From NCBI GenBank assembly GCA_964035015.1, contig OZ036010.1:6385467-6449466 (forward strand): a DNA stretch of 64,000 nt, written 5' to 3'. Origin of the DNA: Corallium rubrum. Lineage: Eukaryota > Cnidaria > Anthozoa > Scleralcyonacea > Coralliidae. The notes below the pieces were generated by a model. That model was not told the origin of the DNA and did not search any database. It saw nothing but the letters and a program-made list of their open reading frames with translations. Position numbers and translations under genes: made by a program. Shown here one piece after another: positions 48,455-57,607 of the stretch. Position 1 is the stretch's first letter. Every line of letters starts with the position of its first letter.

Positions 48455-48710
48455 AATATTTTTAACGCATTTGAGAAATTAATTGACAAGATTGACGCTG
48501 AGGGTATAGAGTGTCATCTACTTGGGGATATTAATTGTGATTTGCTACCTACAGAAATTTCATGATTTATTTGATCTTTATGGGCTAAGTCAATTGATTA
48601 CTGAACCAACACGAGTTACTCTTAATTCGCAAACGTTGATTGATTTGTGTGTGACAAACTCACTTCAAAAAATAATTAACTCAGGGGTTCTGCATCTTGG
48701 TATTAGTGAC
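48455..48710 (+). pseudogene. LINE endonuclease, middle part
   Basis: NIFNAFEKLIDKIDAEGIEC and HLLGDINCDLL (GDxN motif). After a frame change it continues FHDLFDLYGLSQLITEPTRV and LIDLCVTNSLQKIINSGVLH, ending LGISD where the catalytic His of SDH should follow. That His is on the far side of the next insertion. Confidence 0.75.
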
Positions 48711-49670
48711 GCTACCTCCATAAGGTCGGCCTTATGATTGGATGAAGCCAAACTTTCGGCTGCTGGGGGCAATGGGGCAACGCAACGTCTGACCGACGTC
48801 CAAGGAGCGGTAGAAAACAACAATGGCCCAGCGGGGTTTTTTTAAATTTTTTTGTGGTTGAACTTCTTTAGAATTGATATAACGAAGCCAGTATGTATTA
48901 GAATCATTGTCCTTTCAGTGAATTCTGTCTGAGGTATGTTTGCTGGCAAAAATAGATTGAAGGAGGAAATATATTGCCAAACGAAAGCAAAATTTTGCTT
49001 GGATTGATGGAAACTCCTGACGAAAATCCAGGTTTTATTTAGTATTTATTCGTCTTTATTTTATGAATTCTTGCAACCCTGTCAAGCTGTGCCTTTGCTC
49101 TTATGAATAGTCTCCTCGTACCTTTTAAATCATTGTAAGACCACATATATTTTTGATCTTTGATGCCTTTAAAGCACTGTCGGCTCGTATTTCTGTGTTT
49201 TGTTTGATTTTTTGACTGTTCAGAAAATTTAATATTTATGGTTTTTATTGATCATGTCCGCATCCATATGCTCGACAGATTATAGCCACTAGATTTCAGT
49301 AGGCTTTAGCCCTGATTAATGTTATCTTTGTTTGATTCAGGATAGTTCATAGCCTTTTTTCTTGTCTTTTGATACCTCGACACTTGGAGCTGCCCTACAA
49401 AAAATCAAGAGATCCGCGTGGTTTCGGACTCAAATTGTGTTTTTTTGTCAAATATTCAAGCTACGTTTTTGCTGCTAAAAGACTTTAGAAAAAATATCTA
49501 TTACTGTAGCATGTTTGTATTTCTTTGTAATTGGGTCATAACAAAATATAACTTAAAAAATAAAGATTTTCTTGCATATAAAGAGGACTGGGGCTGCCCT
49601 GCATGTCAGCCTCCATGATGGCTTCAAAATTTGATTTGTAGGTACCGTTCCAGTCCTTATATAGAGTTCA
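48711..49670. mobile_element. About 960-bp insertion of unknown type
   Basis: Splits the SD/H motif of the endonuclease. The bordering bases are tgac on both sides, a possible four-base duplication. There is no clear terminal inverted repeat and no coding content recognised. Confidence 0.45.
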
Positions 49671-50350
49671 CTGTTGACCATTCAATGATCTATGCGACTC
49701 GTAAAACCCATTATGAACAAGGAGCAACACGTATTATTCAAACACGTATTTATAAAAATTTTAATAAGGACGGATTCCTTTGTGATTTATCACAGAAATC
49801 ATGGGATGATGTCCATATTCAAACGGACGATATGTGGAACCTGTGGAAAAAAATGATTATGGAAAGTATTGATAAATATGCGCCATATAAGAGCGAATGT
49901 GTTGGCAAAAAGAACTCACCTTGGATTACAAATGAATTAATGCGAAAAATGCACAAACGAGATTATCTTAAAAAGCAGGCAGTATCCAAGAATGATGGAT
50001 TGTCATGGCAACAATACAAATATGCGAGAAATCAAACAAACAATGCAATTAGAGCGGCTAAACAACGGTATTTTACAGAAAATCTAGAAGCTAGTAAAAC
50101 TAATCCTCGCCGCAAAACTTGGAAACTCATTAATGAGCTGAATTCTCGTAAATGTAGCAAATCACAAAATATCTCTCAAATTAAACTTGGAGACCAAAAT
50201 TATTAATTCTCCTACTACAATGGCTGAGACCTTTAATGAATATTTCACGAATATTGGTCCAAATTTAGCTCAGCAAATACCGCCAATAGATGTTGAGTCT
50301 GAATTCTATTGTGAACCGACCGATCAAACCTTTAGTCTTAAAACTCCTAG
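49671..50350 (+). pseudogene. LINE endonuclease end and linker to RT
   Basis: Resumes DHSMIYATRKTHYEQGATRI with the catalytic His. WDDVHIQTDDMWNLWKKMI and SPWITNELMRKMHKRDYLKK follow, the usual linker. Then TMAETFNEYFTNIGPNLAQQ leads to the point where the RT would begin. The homology ends abruptly at 50350. No RT follows. Confidence 0.75.
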
Positions 50351-50370
50351 GGTTAGGGTTAGGGTTGGAA
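50346..50370 (+). repeat. Short interstitial telomere-like repeat
   Basis: ctagggttagggttagggtt, three AGGGTT units, exactly where the LINE homology stops. Confidence 0.7.
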
Positions 50371-50396
50371 ATAAAATCACAAACAACGAACAACGC

Positions 50397-50490
50397 AACC
50401 TCGTACCCAGGGTCTTATCTCCGCTGCTCCGCCCACCGCTGCGAAAAGACCGAAAAGACCCTGGTCTGGGCTGGTCACATGTATCCCATA
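50397..50490. repeat. Dispersed ccctgg-palindromic repeat
   Basis: ctcgtacccagggtcttatc and aagaccctggtctgggctgg flank a GC-rich centre. An inverse copy lies at 58718-58806. Confidence 0.6.
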
Positions 50491-50793
50491 TTCTGGGATA
50501 TTTTTCAACTTTGTCGTTAGGAGGGGTTAGAGAACTTAGGATTTGTCATCATTGTACGCGGAGACTATCGAGACTGGTGGAGGCAAGTCGCAAGAGAATC
50601 TTAAAATAAACACCGATATATGCCGACGATGATATAATATACCGACGAAAAAACATTGGCAAAACATTTGGTTAAAGACCCTCAGACACTTCGCTGTTCG
50701 GTAAGGCCAAGAAGCGGCAACGCGCTTCGCAACAGTGCAGCAACATTTTACTGAAAAGTTGTCAGTGATTGTGAATATTTTACCTATATCTTT

Positions 50794-50992
50794 TGTTCGG
50801 TAGAACTTTATTGTCATTAAAATTAAACGTAAAATACAAAATAAGAAAATACATATATTAGAAAAACAAGCTCTTTCTTCCACGCTTCCCACCAGACTGC
50901 TCCAAACCGGTTTCAACTCCCTCTTCCGCTACAGGTCACCTAAGAAGTCTTTGAATTTCAACTTCATAAAAAACAAACAAGTCTTCACAACA
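50794..50992 (-). repeat. 3' LTR
   Basis: 199 bp, minus orientation. An AATAAA signal (tttatt on +, 50807-50812) lies near its 3' end, suitable for polyadenylation. Confidence 0.95.
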
Positions 50993-51071
50993 TCCCCCCT
51001 CCCCGCACTATGAGGAGTGCTCAGTGCGTTGTAAGTTACATGCAAAAAAACATTAAAAAACGTGTCCGAAG

Positions 51072-54000
51072 TCACTCTTGTGGTAGCAAGGGCACCAATT
51101 TGTGGATCGGTCGAACTACGGTCTTGTTACCACATTGAACTTTGGCTACCCGAGTGTGACCATCCTTTCCGGGGTACGTCTCAACAATACGGCCTAACGG
51201 CCAACGGCCTCTTGGGAGTTGAGGTTCCAAGGCCAGAACAATGTCACCTTCTTTCATGTCCTTTACTATCTCCGTCCATTTGGGTCTTCTGTTCAAAGTC
51301 GGAAGATATTCTTTCAACCATCGCGGCCAAACTTGAGAAATCAACTGCTGGACTCTTCTCCATCGATTTCGCAAGTTAAAGCTTGTGGAATCAACTGTTT
51401 CGGGGGCTACTTCGCCGCCCATTTGCCCATGCAGAAAGTGGTTTGGTGTCAACGGCATTGCATCTCTTGAATCTGACGACTGATAGGTTAGTGGACGTGA
51501 ATTGAGTAAGCTCTCCACACCAGTAAATGCAGTAAGTAACTCTTCGTCCCGAATGTCACCATTTTTCAGAACTGCGTATATAGCGTTTTTGGCCGATTTG
51601 ATCATTATCTCATGAATTCCGCCGAAATGTGGCCCTGCTGGTGGGTTGAAATGCCACGTAACTTTGTTGAACATATGCGCTGTCTTCCGTTGAATTTGGC
51701 CTTGATCCAAATTACCAACCAGATCGCGCAACTCATTCACAGCCCCAACAAAATTGGTGCCATTATCGCTGGTTACCTCTGACGGTACACCTCGACGACT
51801 TGTGAAGCGTGTAAAGGCGTTGAGAAAACTTCTGGTATCAAGTCCCCAAGCCATCTCCAAGTGGATGGCCCTTGTGGCAAGACAAGTGAATAAACAAAGA
51901 TATCGTTTTTGTCTCTTCCGTCCTCTCCCTTGAATTGTGATGAATGGTCCGGCGTAGTCCACAGCACATTGGTCGAAGGGACGAAAGGTGAACCTGAGGC
52001 GAACTTGCGGAAGTGGAGCCATCACTTGGTTGGCAAGCTTCGTTTTTCTTTTCCTGCACTCGTTGCACTCATTTTCCCAACTTCGGATTTCTTCACGAGC
52101 TGCTATTACCCAGAATCTCTGCGATACTTGAGACAAAATGAAGTTTGTCCCAGCTGAGTGGTTTGCCATGTCATGGTAGTGTTTTACGATGAGCTTGGTT
52201 ACATGGTGTGCCCGTGGCAGGATAATTGGGAACTTCACATCGTGAGGGAGATATTCTGCAAACATTAGTCGTCCTTCTAGACGGATTATACCATTGTCGT
52301 CGATTCGAGGGGATAACTTGACCAAGGGACTCTTTGGTGAGATTGGTTTGTTATTCTTCAGGGCTTTGTACTCCTCTGGAAAAGCTTCAAACTGCGCTTG
52401 TCGTATTATATCTTCCTCGGCATCAAGGATTTCTTCAGGTAGGAGCTCTGTACCAACAATCTTGTTGTTTTGGGACTGCATGTTGCAGAGAACTCGGATG
52501 ACTCGCGCGTGAATACGAACCAAATGCATCCAGGACGAATAACGACTTGGGCTCAGTCTCCAATCTTGGTCTAATTTCCTCTGATCCACCTCACGTTGAA
52601 CGGGGTTAAGCCGACTCAGAAGGACCGTTGCTTTCTTGCTTTCCTTCATTTCATGTGGGGGCTTACCATCAGCTCTAGGCCAGTGTTTTTCTTCTTTCAT
52701 CAACCAATCTGGGCCATTCCACCACAAATAATTACCTTCTATCTCTTCCGCACTTACACCCCAGGACACCAAATCTGCCGGATTTTGCTCGGTGGATACA
52801 TGCTGCCATTGTTGAGGGTCACTGAACATCTGAATCTCGCCAACTCTATTAGCTACGAACGCTCGAAAGTCCTTCCCGTGTCCTCTTATCCACCAAAGAA
52901 CATCAAGACTATCTGAATAGAAGGTTACGACACTCATTGGTACTTCTAAGACTCCGATTAAGGCCTGCGTCAATCTCAAACCAATCACTGCAGCCATTAA
53001 TTCTAGTCGAGGGACAGTCACAGGCACCAAAGGCGCAACTCTACTTTTTGACGCTAACAGGCGACAAGTTGGTGGATGCGGTTGCTCATACTCGAAGTGT
53101 GCATACACTGCAGCACCAAAGGCACTCGTAGATGCGTCGACAAACGTTATCAGTTTGAAGGAAGTGATGGTTGGTGCATTTCTGATGCAACGAGGAATTC
53201 TCACTTGAGATACACGTGATAACTGCTCTAGCCATAATCGAATTTCGTTAACTACATCATCGTGTATGTCATCGTCCCAATCGTAGCCTCTAGCCCATAA
53301 AACTTGAAGGAATATCTTTCCTCGGATGATCACAGGCGAAATCAAGCCAAGCGGATCGAACACTGCGGCTATCTTTTTCAAAACATTTCTTTTTGTAATC
53401 GGCATGGATGATGGCACAGAAGGAGTTGAAACTGCAAGAGTATCTGCACTGCTGAACCACGATATTCCCAACGTCTTTGTGGCTGGCTGCTCATCGTTTC
53501 GGATTACTAGCTCTGACGCTCGATACTCTTCTGGGATTGCGGCAATGACTTGTTCGGAGTTCGATACCCACTTTCTAGCTTGCATTCCAGCGATCTGCCA
53601 CAGGTCTTGTAGCTGTTGACGAAGTGCTACGGCCTTGGCTTCGTCTTCGACACTGTCAATAGAGTCATCCATATAGGTTGACTTAAGGACAGTTTCTGCA
53701 GCCAATGGGTAACGATCTTGAAAACGCCGTGCATTTTCTTGAGCCACGAATTGCGATTCCATAGGTGCGGAATATTTACCAAAAACCACTCGGGTGAATT
53801 CATATTCATCTGGCTCTCGATCACTTTCGTAGTCACGCCAAAGAATTCTGAAGTACGGCCGATCTTTCTCTTCTATTTCGATCTGTAGGTACATCTCCCT
53901 GATGTCGCAAGCTATGCCAATCGGATTTCGTCGAAAGCGAACAAGGACATGGAATAATTCGGTTTGAAGTTTCGGACCAGCGTGAATAGCATCATTCAGC

Positions 54001-55709
54001 GATACTCCTTCGTGTTTAGCGGAGCAGTCAAACACTATTCGCACCTTGGTCGTCGTTTTCTCCAGCTTGACTATGGCAAAATGCGGCAGGTACCAGCTGG
54101 ATGGAGGCGACTTTTCCTCTGGGGGTACCTTTCGCAGGTAACCCTTTTCGACATAAGCTTTGATGGTGTTTTGATATTCCTTCTTTACAAAGCTGTCCTT
54201 GCCTTTTAAATTTCTCTCAGTACTTTCCAGGCGTTTCAGTGCCATTTCACGATTGCTAGGTAGTTCAGGACAGTCCTCCTTCCATGGCACAGATACACGA
54301 TATCTGTTTCCGGTGTACGTAATCGAAGACTCTATCTTTTCAAGTGCCGTCTTTTCTTCTTTGGTCATCACCTGTGTGCGTTTGATCTCCGTTCCATAAT
54401 TCTCGACTTCCCAGAACTTTCTCAATGTGTCATTGACGTCGCAGCAACCTTGAATGGCATTTTCTTGCTGGGGTTCCCTGTTTAGAAAAGAGTGGACCAT
54501 GTGGGATCTGTTTCCTCTAGCTGCTTCTCCCCCTGTAGTTCCTATACATGTCCACCCAAGTGGTCCCAAACGTGCGATTGGGCCTCCAGTTGGTCCTTGG
54601 ACATCTACCATCGAGTAATGCAGGTCTGCATTGTCTACTCCTATCAATAGATCGACAAAGCTATTCTTTGCAGGCTTGGGAAAATCACACTGTTCTAAAT
54701 GCGGCCAGTGCTGTTTCTTCTCGTTCCAATCGGCAACTTTATAAGTTCCTGTTACTTGATGAGGGCATGTCTTGACTTCGATAGTCTTTCTAAATTCTCC
54801 ACTCACACTTTCAATGTCGATCTTGATTGGCATGGACTGAAAAGTTTCCACTGAACTGTTCAAAACATGAACTTGCACCTTTTGGAATGGTTCTTGAAGA
54901 CCCAGAAAACTGGCAACATCTTCATGCAAGAATGTTTCATTAGAAGCATCATCCATAATTGCATTTACTTTCACTTTCTTCCCATTCGCTTTCAACCATA
55001 CCGGAACAGTCCGTAATGAGTATCGTTCACCATGGCTTGTTGGCTTTTGTGTTGTCACCGTAACTGTACTGCGCTTGTCTGCCCCCTCCCGTGGAAGTAC
55101 TGGGGGCGTTTCGGAAGTGTCTGATGGCAGGGTGATGCTTTGACGATGTAGCAAATGGTGATGATTAAGCTGGCATCCATCCACATTGCATGGTTGCGAC
55201 CTCCGGCAGTCCTTACCACGGTGATCCTTACTCAAACAGCGAAAACATAATTGCTTCTCCTTAGCGAAGTTCCATCGATTTTCAACAGGTTTCTGTTGGA
55301 AAAGTCGGCAAGCCCAAATACCGTGAAATAATCCACCACAACAAACACATGGGGGTTTACGTTTGACATCATGCTCACCTTCTGGCTTCGGCTTTCGTTG
55401 GTTGCCACCTGTGGTGAAGAAGGATCTTGGTTTCCCCTTTCCACCAACCTTAGTTGTTCTTTGGGAGTTGTTCTCATCTCCTTCAGCTTCTACACCGTGG
55501 GCCATTTCGATTGCTTCCACTCTAATGGAGACTTCTTCTTTTAACCAGTCCCGTAGACTAATAACAGATCTCTCTTTGCTGTGTTCGCTCATCCATCTTG
55601 TGTAGCTCTCCAACTGGCGTTCTGTTAACTTTTTAACCAACAAACTATGCAAAGTTCCATCACCCAGTTCACCATGTTTTCCTTCTGCGTGTAGTTTGAC
55701 CACAGTCAC
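51072..55709 (-). CDS. BEL/Pao pol-type polyprotein (gag C-terminus to integrase)
   Basis: 1,545 codons from a GTG at 55709. Its first about 60 residues look like the rest of the gag (DUF1759-type) region. Zinc knuckles follow at 121-134 and 155-168 (both CX2CX4HX4C), with a His-rich Cys motif at 174-188. The protease has IMDDASNETF (251-260), a DDxS variant of the usual aspartic site. The RT spans about 555-720 with YMDD at 679-682. RNase H (about 853-985) keeps VDAS, RLELMAA and YSDSLDVLWW. The integrase has an HHCC zinc domain (1168-1218) and D1251, D1315, E1367, and ends with a DUF5641-like tail. There are no internal stops. The start is uncertain because the frame is offset from gag. Confidence 0.9.
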   Translation of the reverse strand: MTVVKLHAEGKHGELGDGTLHSLLVKKLTERQLESYTRWMSEHSKERSVISLRDWLKEEVSIRVEAIEMAHGVEAEGDENNSQRTTKVGGKGKPRSFFTTGGNQRKPKPEGEHDVKRKPPCVCCGGLFHGIWACRLFQQKPVENRWNFAKEKQLCFRCLSKDHRGKDCRRSQPCNVDGCQLNHHHLLHRQSITLPSDTSETPPVLPREGADKRSTVTVTTQKPTSHGERYSLRTVPVWLKANGKKVKVNAIMDDASNETFLHEDVASFLGLQEPFQKVQVHVLNSSVETFQSMPIKIDIESVSGEFRKTIEVKTCPHQVTGTYKVADWNEKKQHWPHLEQCDFPKPAKNSFVDLLIGVDNADLHYSMVDVQGPTGGPIARLGPLGWTCIGTTGGEAARGNRSHMVHSFLNREPQQENAIQGCCDVNDTLRKFWEVENYGTEIKRTQVMTKEEKTALEKIESSITYTGNRYRVSVPWKEDCPELPSNREMALKRLESTERNLKGKDSFVKKEYQNTIKAYVEKGYLRKVPPEEKSPPSSWYLPHFAIVKLEKTTTKVRIVFDCSAKHEGVSLNDAIHAGPKLQTELFHVLVRFRRNPIGIACDIREMYLQIEIEEKDRPYFRILWRDYESDREPDEYEFTRVVFGKYSAPMESQFVAQENARRFQDRYPLAAETVLKSTYMDDSIDSVEDEAKAVALRQQLQDLWQIAGMQARKWVSNSEQVIAAIPEEYRASELVIRNDEQPATKTLGISWFSSADTLAVSTPSVPSSMPITKRNVLKKIAAVFDPLGLISPVIIRGKIFLQVLWARGYDWDDDIHDDVVNEIRLWLEQLSRVSQVRIPRCIRNAPTITSFKLITFVDASTSAFGAAVYAHFEYEQPHPPTCRLLASKSRVAPLVPVTVPRLELMAAVIGLRLTQALIGVLEVPMSVVTFYSDSLDVLWWIRGHGKDFRAFVANRVGEIQMFSDPQQWQHVSTEQNPADLVSWGVSAEEIEGNYLWWNGPDWLMKEEKHWPRADGKPPHEMKESKKATVLLSRLNPVQREVDQRKLDQDWRLSPSRYSSWMHLVRIHARVIRVLCNMQSQNNKIVGTELLPEEILDAEEDIIRQAQFEAFPEEYKALKNNKPISPKSPLVKLSPRIDDNGIIRLEGRLMFAEYLPHDVKFPIILPRAHHVTKLIVKHYHDMANHSAGTNFILSQVSQRFWVIAAREEIRSWENECNECRKRKTKLANQVMAPLPQVRLRFTFRPFDQCAVDYAGPFITIQGRGRKRQKRYLCLFTCLATRAIHLEMAWGLDTRSFLNAFTRFTSRRGVPSEVTSDNGTNFVGAVNELRDLVGNLDQGQIQRKTAHMFNKVTWHFNPPAGPHFGGIHEIMIKSAKNAIYAVLKNGDIRDEELLTAFTGVESLLNSRPLTYQSSDSRDAMPLTPNHFLHGQMGGEVAPETVDSTSFNLRNRWRRVQQLISQVWPRWLKEYLPTLNRRPKWTEIVKDMKEGDIVLALEPQLPRGRWPLGRIVETYPGKDGHTRVAKVQCGNKTVVRPIHKLVPLLPQE

Positions 55710-56758
55710 CCTCTCACCAGGTCAGAAAACCTTTCAAAACCTCGCACATCATTGTTACGTAGTGCAGCCATCCTTTCCAACTCATCTAAATAAGCTCGTA
55801 GTTGGCGTCTCTGACCTCCAAACTTCGATTTCAAAATCTCTTTTGCCTCCTCATACTCTGGTGTTGACACCCCAAGTCCTCGAATAGACTCTAGAGCTCT
55901 TCCAGTCAGACTTTGGCGGAGTCTTGCCATCTTTAAACTAGTTGGCTCTGTTGACATGTCAACGAGACTCTGAAATAACCCCCAATATTCTTCAAACCTG
56001 GTCTTGTCTCCATCGAATGTTGGTACTTTCAATTGCTTTAGTCGATGATTAATGGTTGGCCCTTCAGTTGCATTAGGAACAGTCGATACCATTGGTTGTT
56101 GTGTCACAGTAGCCAAGGTAGAACTAGAGGCATTCTGTCCATCTATTGGTTGTGCCAATGTATGGTTTGTTGCACTGGGATTGTTTGGTTCTTGCATTGG
56201 TTGTGCTGCAGTATCAATGGTTGGGTTGGAGAGGTTTTGTCCTCCTGTTAGATCTACCACATTATTGGCTGTTGGACTAGGCCCATTCTGACCCTCTGTT
56301 GCCTGCTTTGCACCATTTACTGCTGTGCTGTCATCATTGTGCCCAACTGCAGGGTTCACCACTGTACTGGTTGCTGAATTTCCAGCAATGAGTACAGTTT
56401 GTGCCTTTTCAATGACTTGTTGACAGTCCAATTCCAATTCATCTGATTCTTTCATTATGACCTTCTGACTGTTATAATCCTTTTGTTCCAAGTGATAAGC
56501 AGACAGATCATCCATGATATTTTGAGTATCTTCTAATGAAGTCCATAACTGTTCAACGCGATGCTCAATTTCTTGTTTCTCAAGGGCAGTCTGTGGTGCA
56601 CTCAGTAACTTTTCTAGGTGATGTCTGATTTTCGTTGTGTTTCGTTTACTGGCACGTTTGCGACGACTTAACTCGAGTGCTGCTTGAAGGTTCTTTATTC
56701 CTTCATCGACTTTTGGCTCTTCGGGAATGTTATCAAGCTCTGGTTCCCCTTCAGACAT
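55706..56758 (-). CDS. BEL/Pao gag N-terminal ORF
   Basis: 350 residues from ATG at 56758. A basic helical region (RRKRASKRNTTKIRHHLEKL) and coiled-coil-like stretch occupy about 25-140. A Gln/Asn/Thr-rich linker follows. From about 245 comes a DUF1759-type capsid-like domain (VPTFDGDKTRFEEYWGLFQS, then ARLRQSLTGRALESIRGLG). It stops at TGA 55706-55708 in the middle of that domain. The pol-type frame is open across the junction with a four-base overlap. The stop may be a single-base lesion, a sequencing error in a G run, or a programmed shift. No classic slippery heptamer is visible. Confidence 0.85.
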   Translation of the reverse strand: MSEGEPELDNIPEEPKVDEGIKNLQAALELSRRKRASKRNTTKIRHHLEKLLSAPQTALEKQEIEHRVEQLWTSLEDTQNIMDDLSAYHLEQKDYNSQKVIMKESDELELDCQQVIEKAQTVLIAGNSATSTVVNPAVGHNDDSTAVNGAKQATEGQNGPSPTANNVVDLTGGQNLSNPTIDTAAQPMQEPNNPSATNHTLAQPIDGQNASSSTLATVTQQPMVSTVPNATEGPTINHRLKQLKVPTFDGDKTRFEEYWGLFQSLVDMSTEPTSLKMARLRQSLTGRALESIRGLGVSTPEYEEAKEILKSKFGGQRRQLRAYLDELERMAALRNNDVRGFERFSDLVRG

Positions 56759-57403
56759 ATTGCCCTTTAGAAGTGGGTTGTCCTACTACGATGAAGTTTC
56801 CACCATAGACAAGAATGTGTACCATAGAAATGTGAGATAGTGTCTCCAAATGTTGATGTAATCTCTCTCAAATCAATGTCACTGTTCGAAACATCCAATA
56901 TCCAAAACCCTTTATGCCAGACGATAAAAATTTATCCAAAAATCCTCTATACGAGAGGATAAAGTAACATAAAATTCGATATCCAAAATCCTTTCTACGA
57001 AACGATAAATCAGCGTAAATTTGATATCCAACAATCCTCTATACGAGACGATAAACCAGCGTAAATTCGATATCCAACAATCCTTTATACGAGACGATAA
57101 ACCAGCGTAAATTCGATATCCAACAATCTTTATACGAGACGATAAACCAGCGTAAATTCGATATCCAACAATCCTTTATACGAGACGATAAACCAGCGTA
57201 AATTCGATATCCAACAATCCTTTATACGAGACGATAAACCGCGTAAATTCGATATCCAACAATCCTTTATACGAGACGATAAACCAGCGTAAATTCGATA
57301 TCCAACAATCCTTTATACGAGACCATAAACCAGCGTAAATTCGATATCCAAAAGTCCTCTATACGAGACGAATCCACGAATGTCCTGGCAGGATCGCCAA
57401 AAA
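56759..57403 (-). repeat. BEL/Pao 5' leader with 46-bp tandem repeats
   Basis: Between the 5' LTR and gag. About 10 copies of a 46-bp unit (cgatatccaacaatccttta plus tacgagacgataaaccagcg plus taaatt) fill 56895-57375. Central copies are almost identical and outer ones diverge. It may be a packaging or promoter region by analogy with other LTR elements, but no function is shown. Confidence 0.85.
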
Positions 57404-57602
57404 TGTTCGGTAGAACTTTATTGTCATTAAAATTAAACGTAAAATACAAAATAAGAAAATACATATATTAGAAAAACAAGCTCTTTCTTCCACGCTTCCC
57501 ACCAGACTGCTCCAAACCGGTTTCAACTCCCTCTTCCGCTACAGGTCACCTAAGAAGTCTTTGAATTTCAACTTCATAAAAAACAAACAAGTCTTCACAA
57601 CA
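57404..57602 (-). repeat. 5' LTR
   Basis: 199 bp, identical to 50794-50992. In element orientation it is followed by the putative primer-binding site. Confidence 0.95.
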
Positions 57603-57607
57603 TCTTT

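Larger units (their letters stand above)
43990..50350 (+). mobile_element. LINE with ubiquitin-like ORF, SGNH-ORF1 and endonuclease; three nested insertions
   Basis: Same-strand order: ubiquitin-like ORF, coiled-coil plus SGNH-hydrolase ORF1, EEP endonuclease, linker. It is interrupted at about 45335-46845, 47466-48454 and 48711-49670, and truncated at 50350 before the reverse transcriptase, next to ttagggttagggttagggtt. The SGNH-type ORF1 is characteristic of many CR1/L2 LINEs. Confidence 0.7.
50794..57602 (-). mobile_element. Young BEL/Pao LTR retrotransposon (6,809 bp)
   Basis: Two 199-bp LTRs (50794-50992 and 57404-57602) are identical by direct comparison and end TG...CA. The 5-bp target duplication is tcttt (50789-50793 and 57603-57607). 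A purine-rich tract (revcomp of tcccccctcccc) precedes the 3' LTR. The first bases after the 5' LTR read tttttggcgatcctgccagg on the minus strand, a plausible tRNA primer-binding site starting TGG. The ORFs have the order typical of BEL/Pao: gag, CCHC, protease, RT, RNase H, integrase. Identical LTRs mean recent insertion. Confidence 0.92.

Noticed and set aside
50346-50370. True telomere or chromosome end
   Set aside because: Only three units, with ordinary repeat sequence continuing on both sides.
51072-55709. Exogenous virus or retrovirus
   Set aside because: Domain order and protease/RT type are those of BEL/Pao LTR retrotransposons, and no envelope-like ORF is present between integrase and the 3' LTR.
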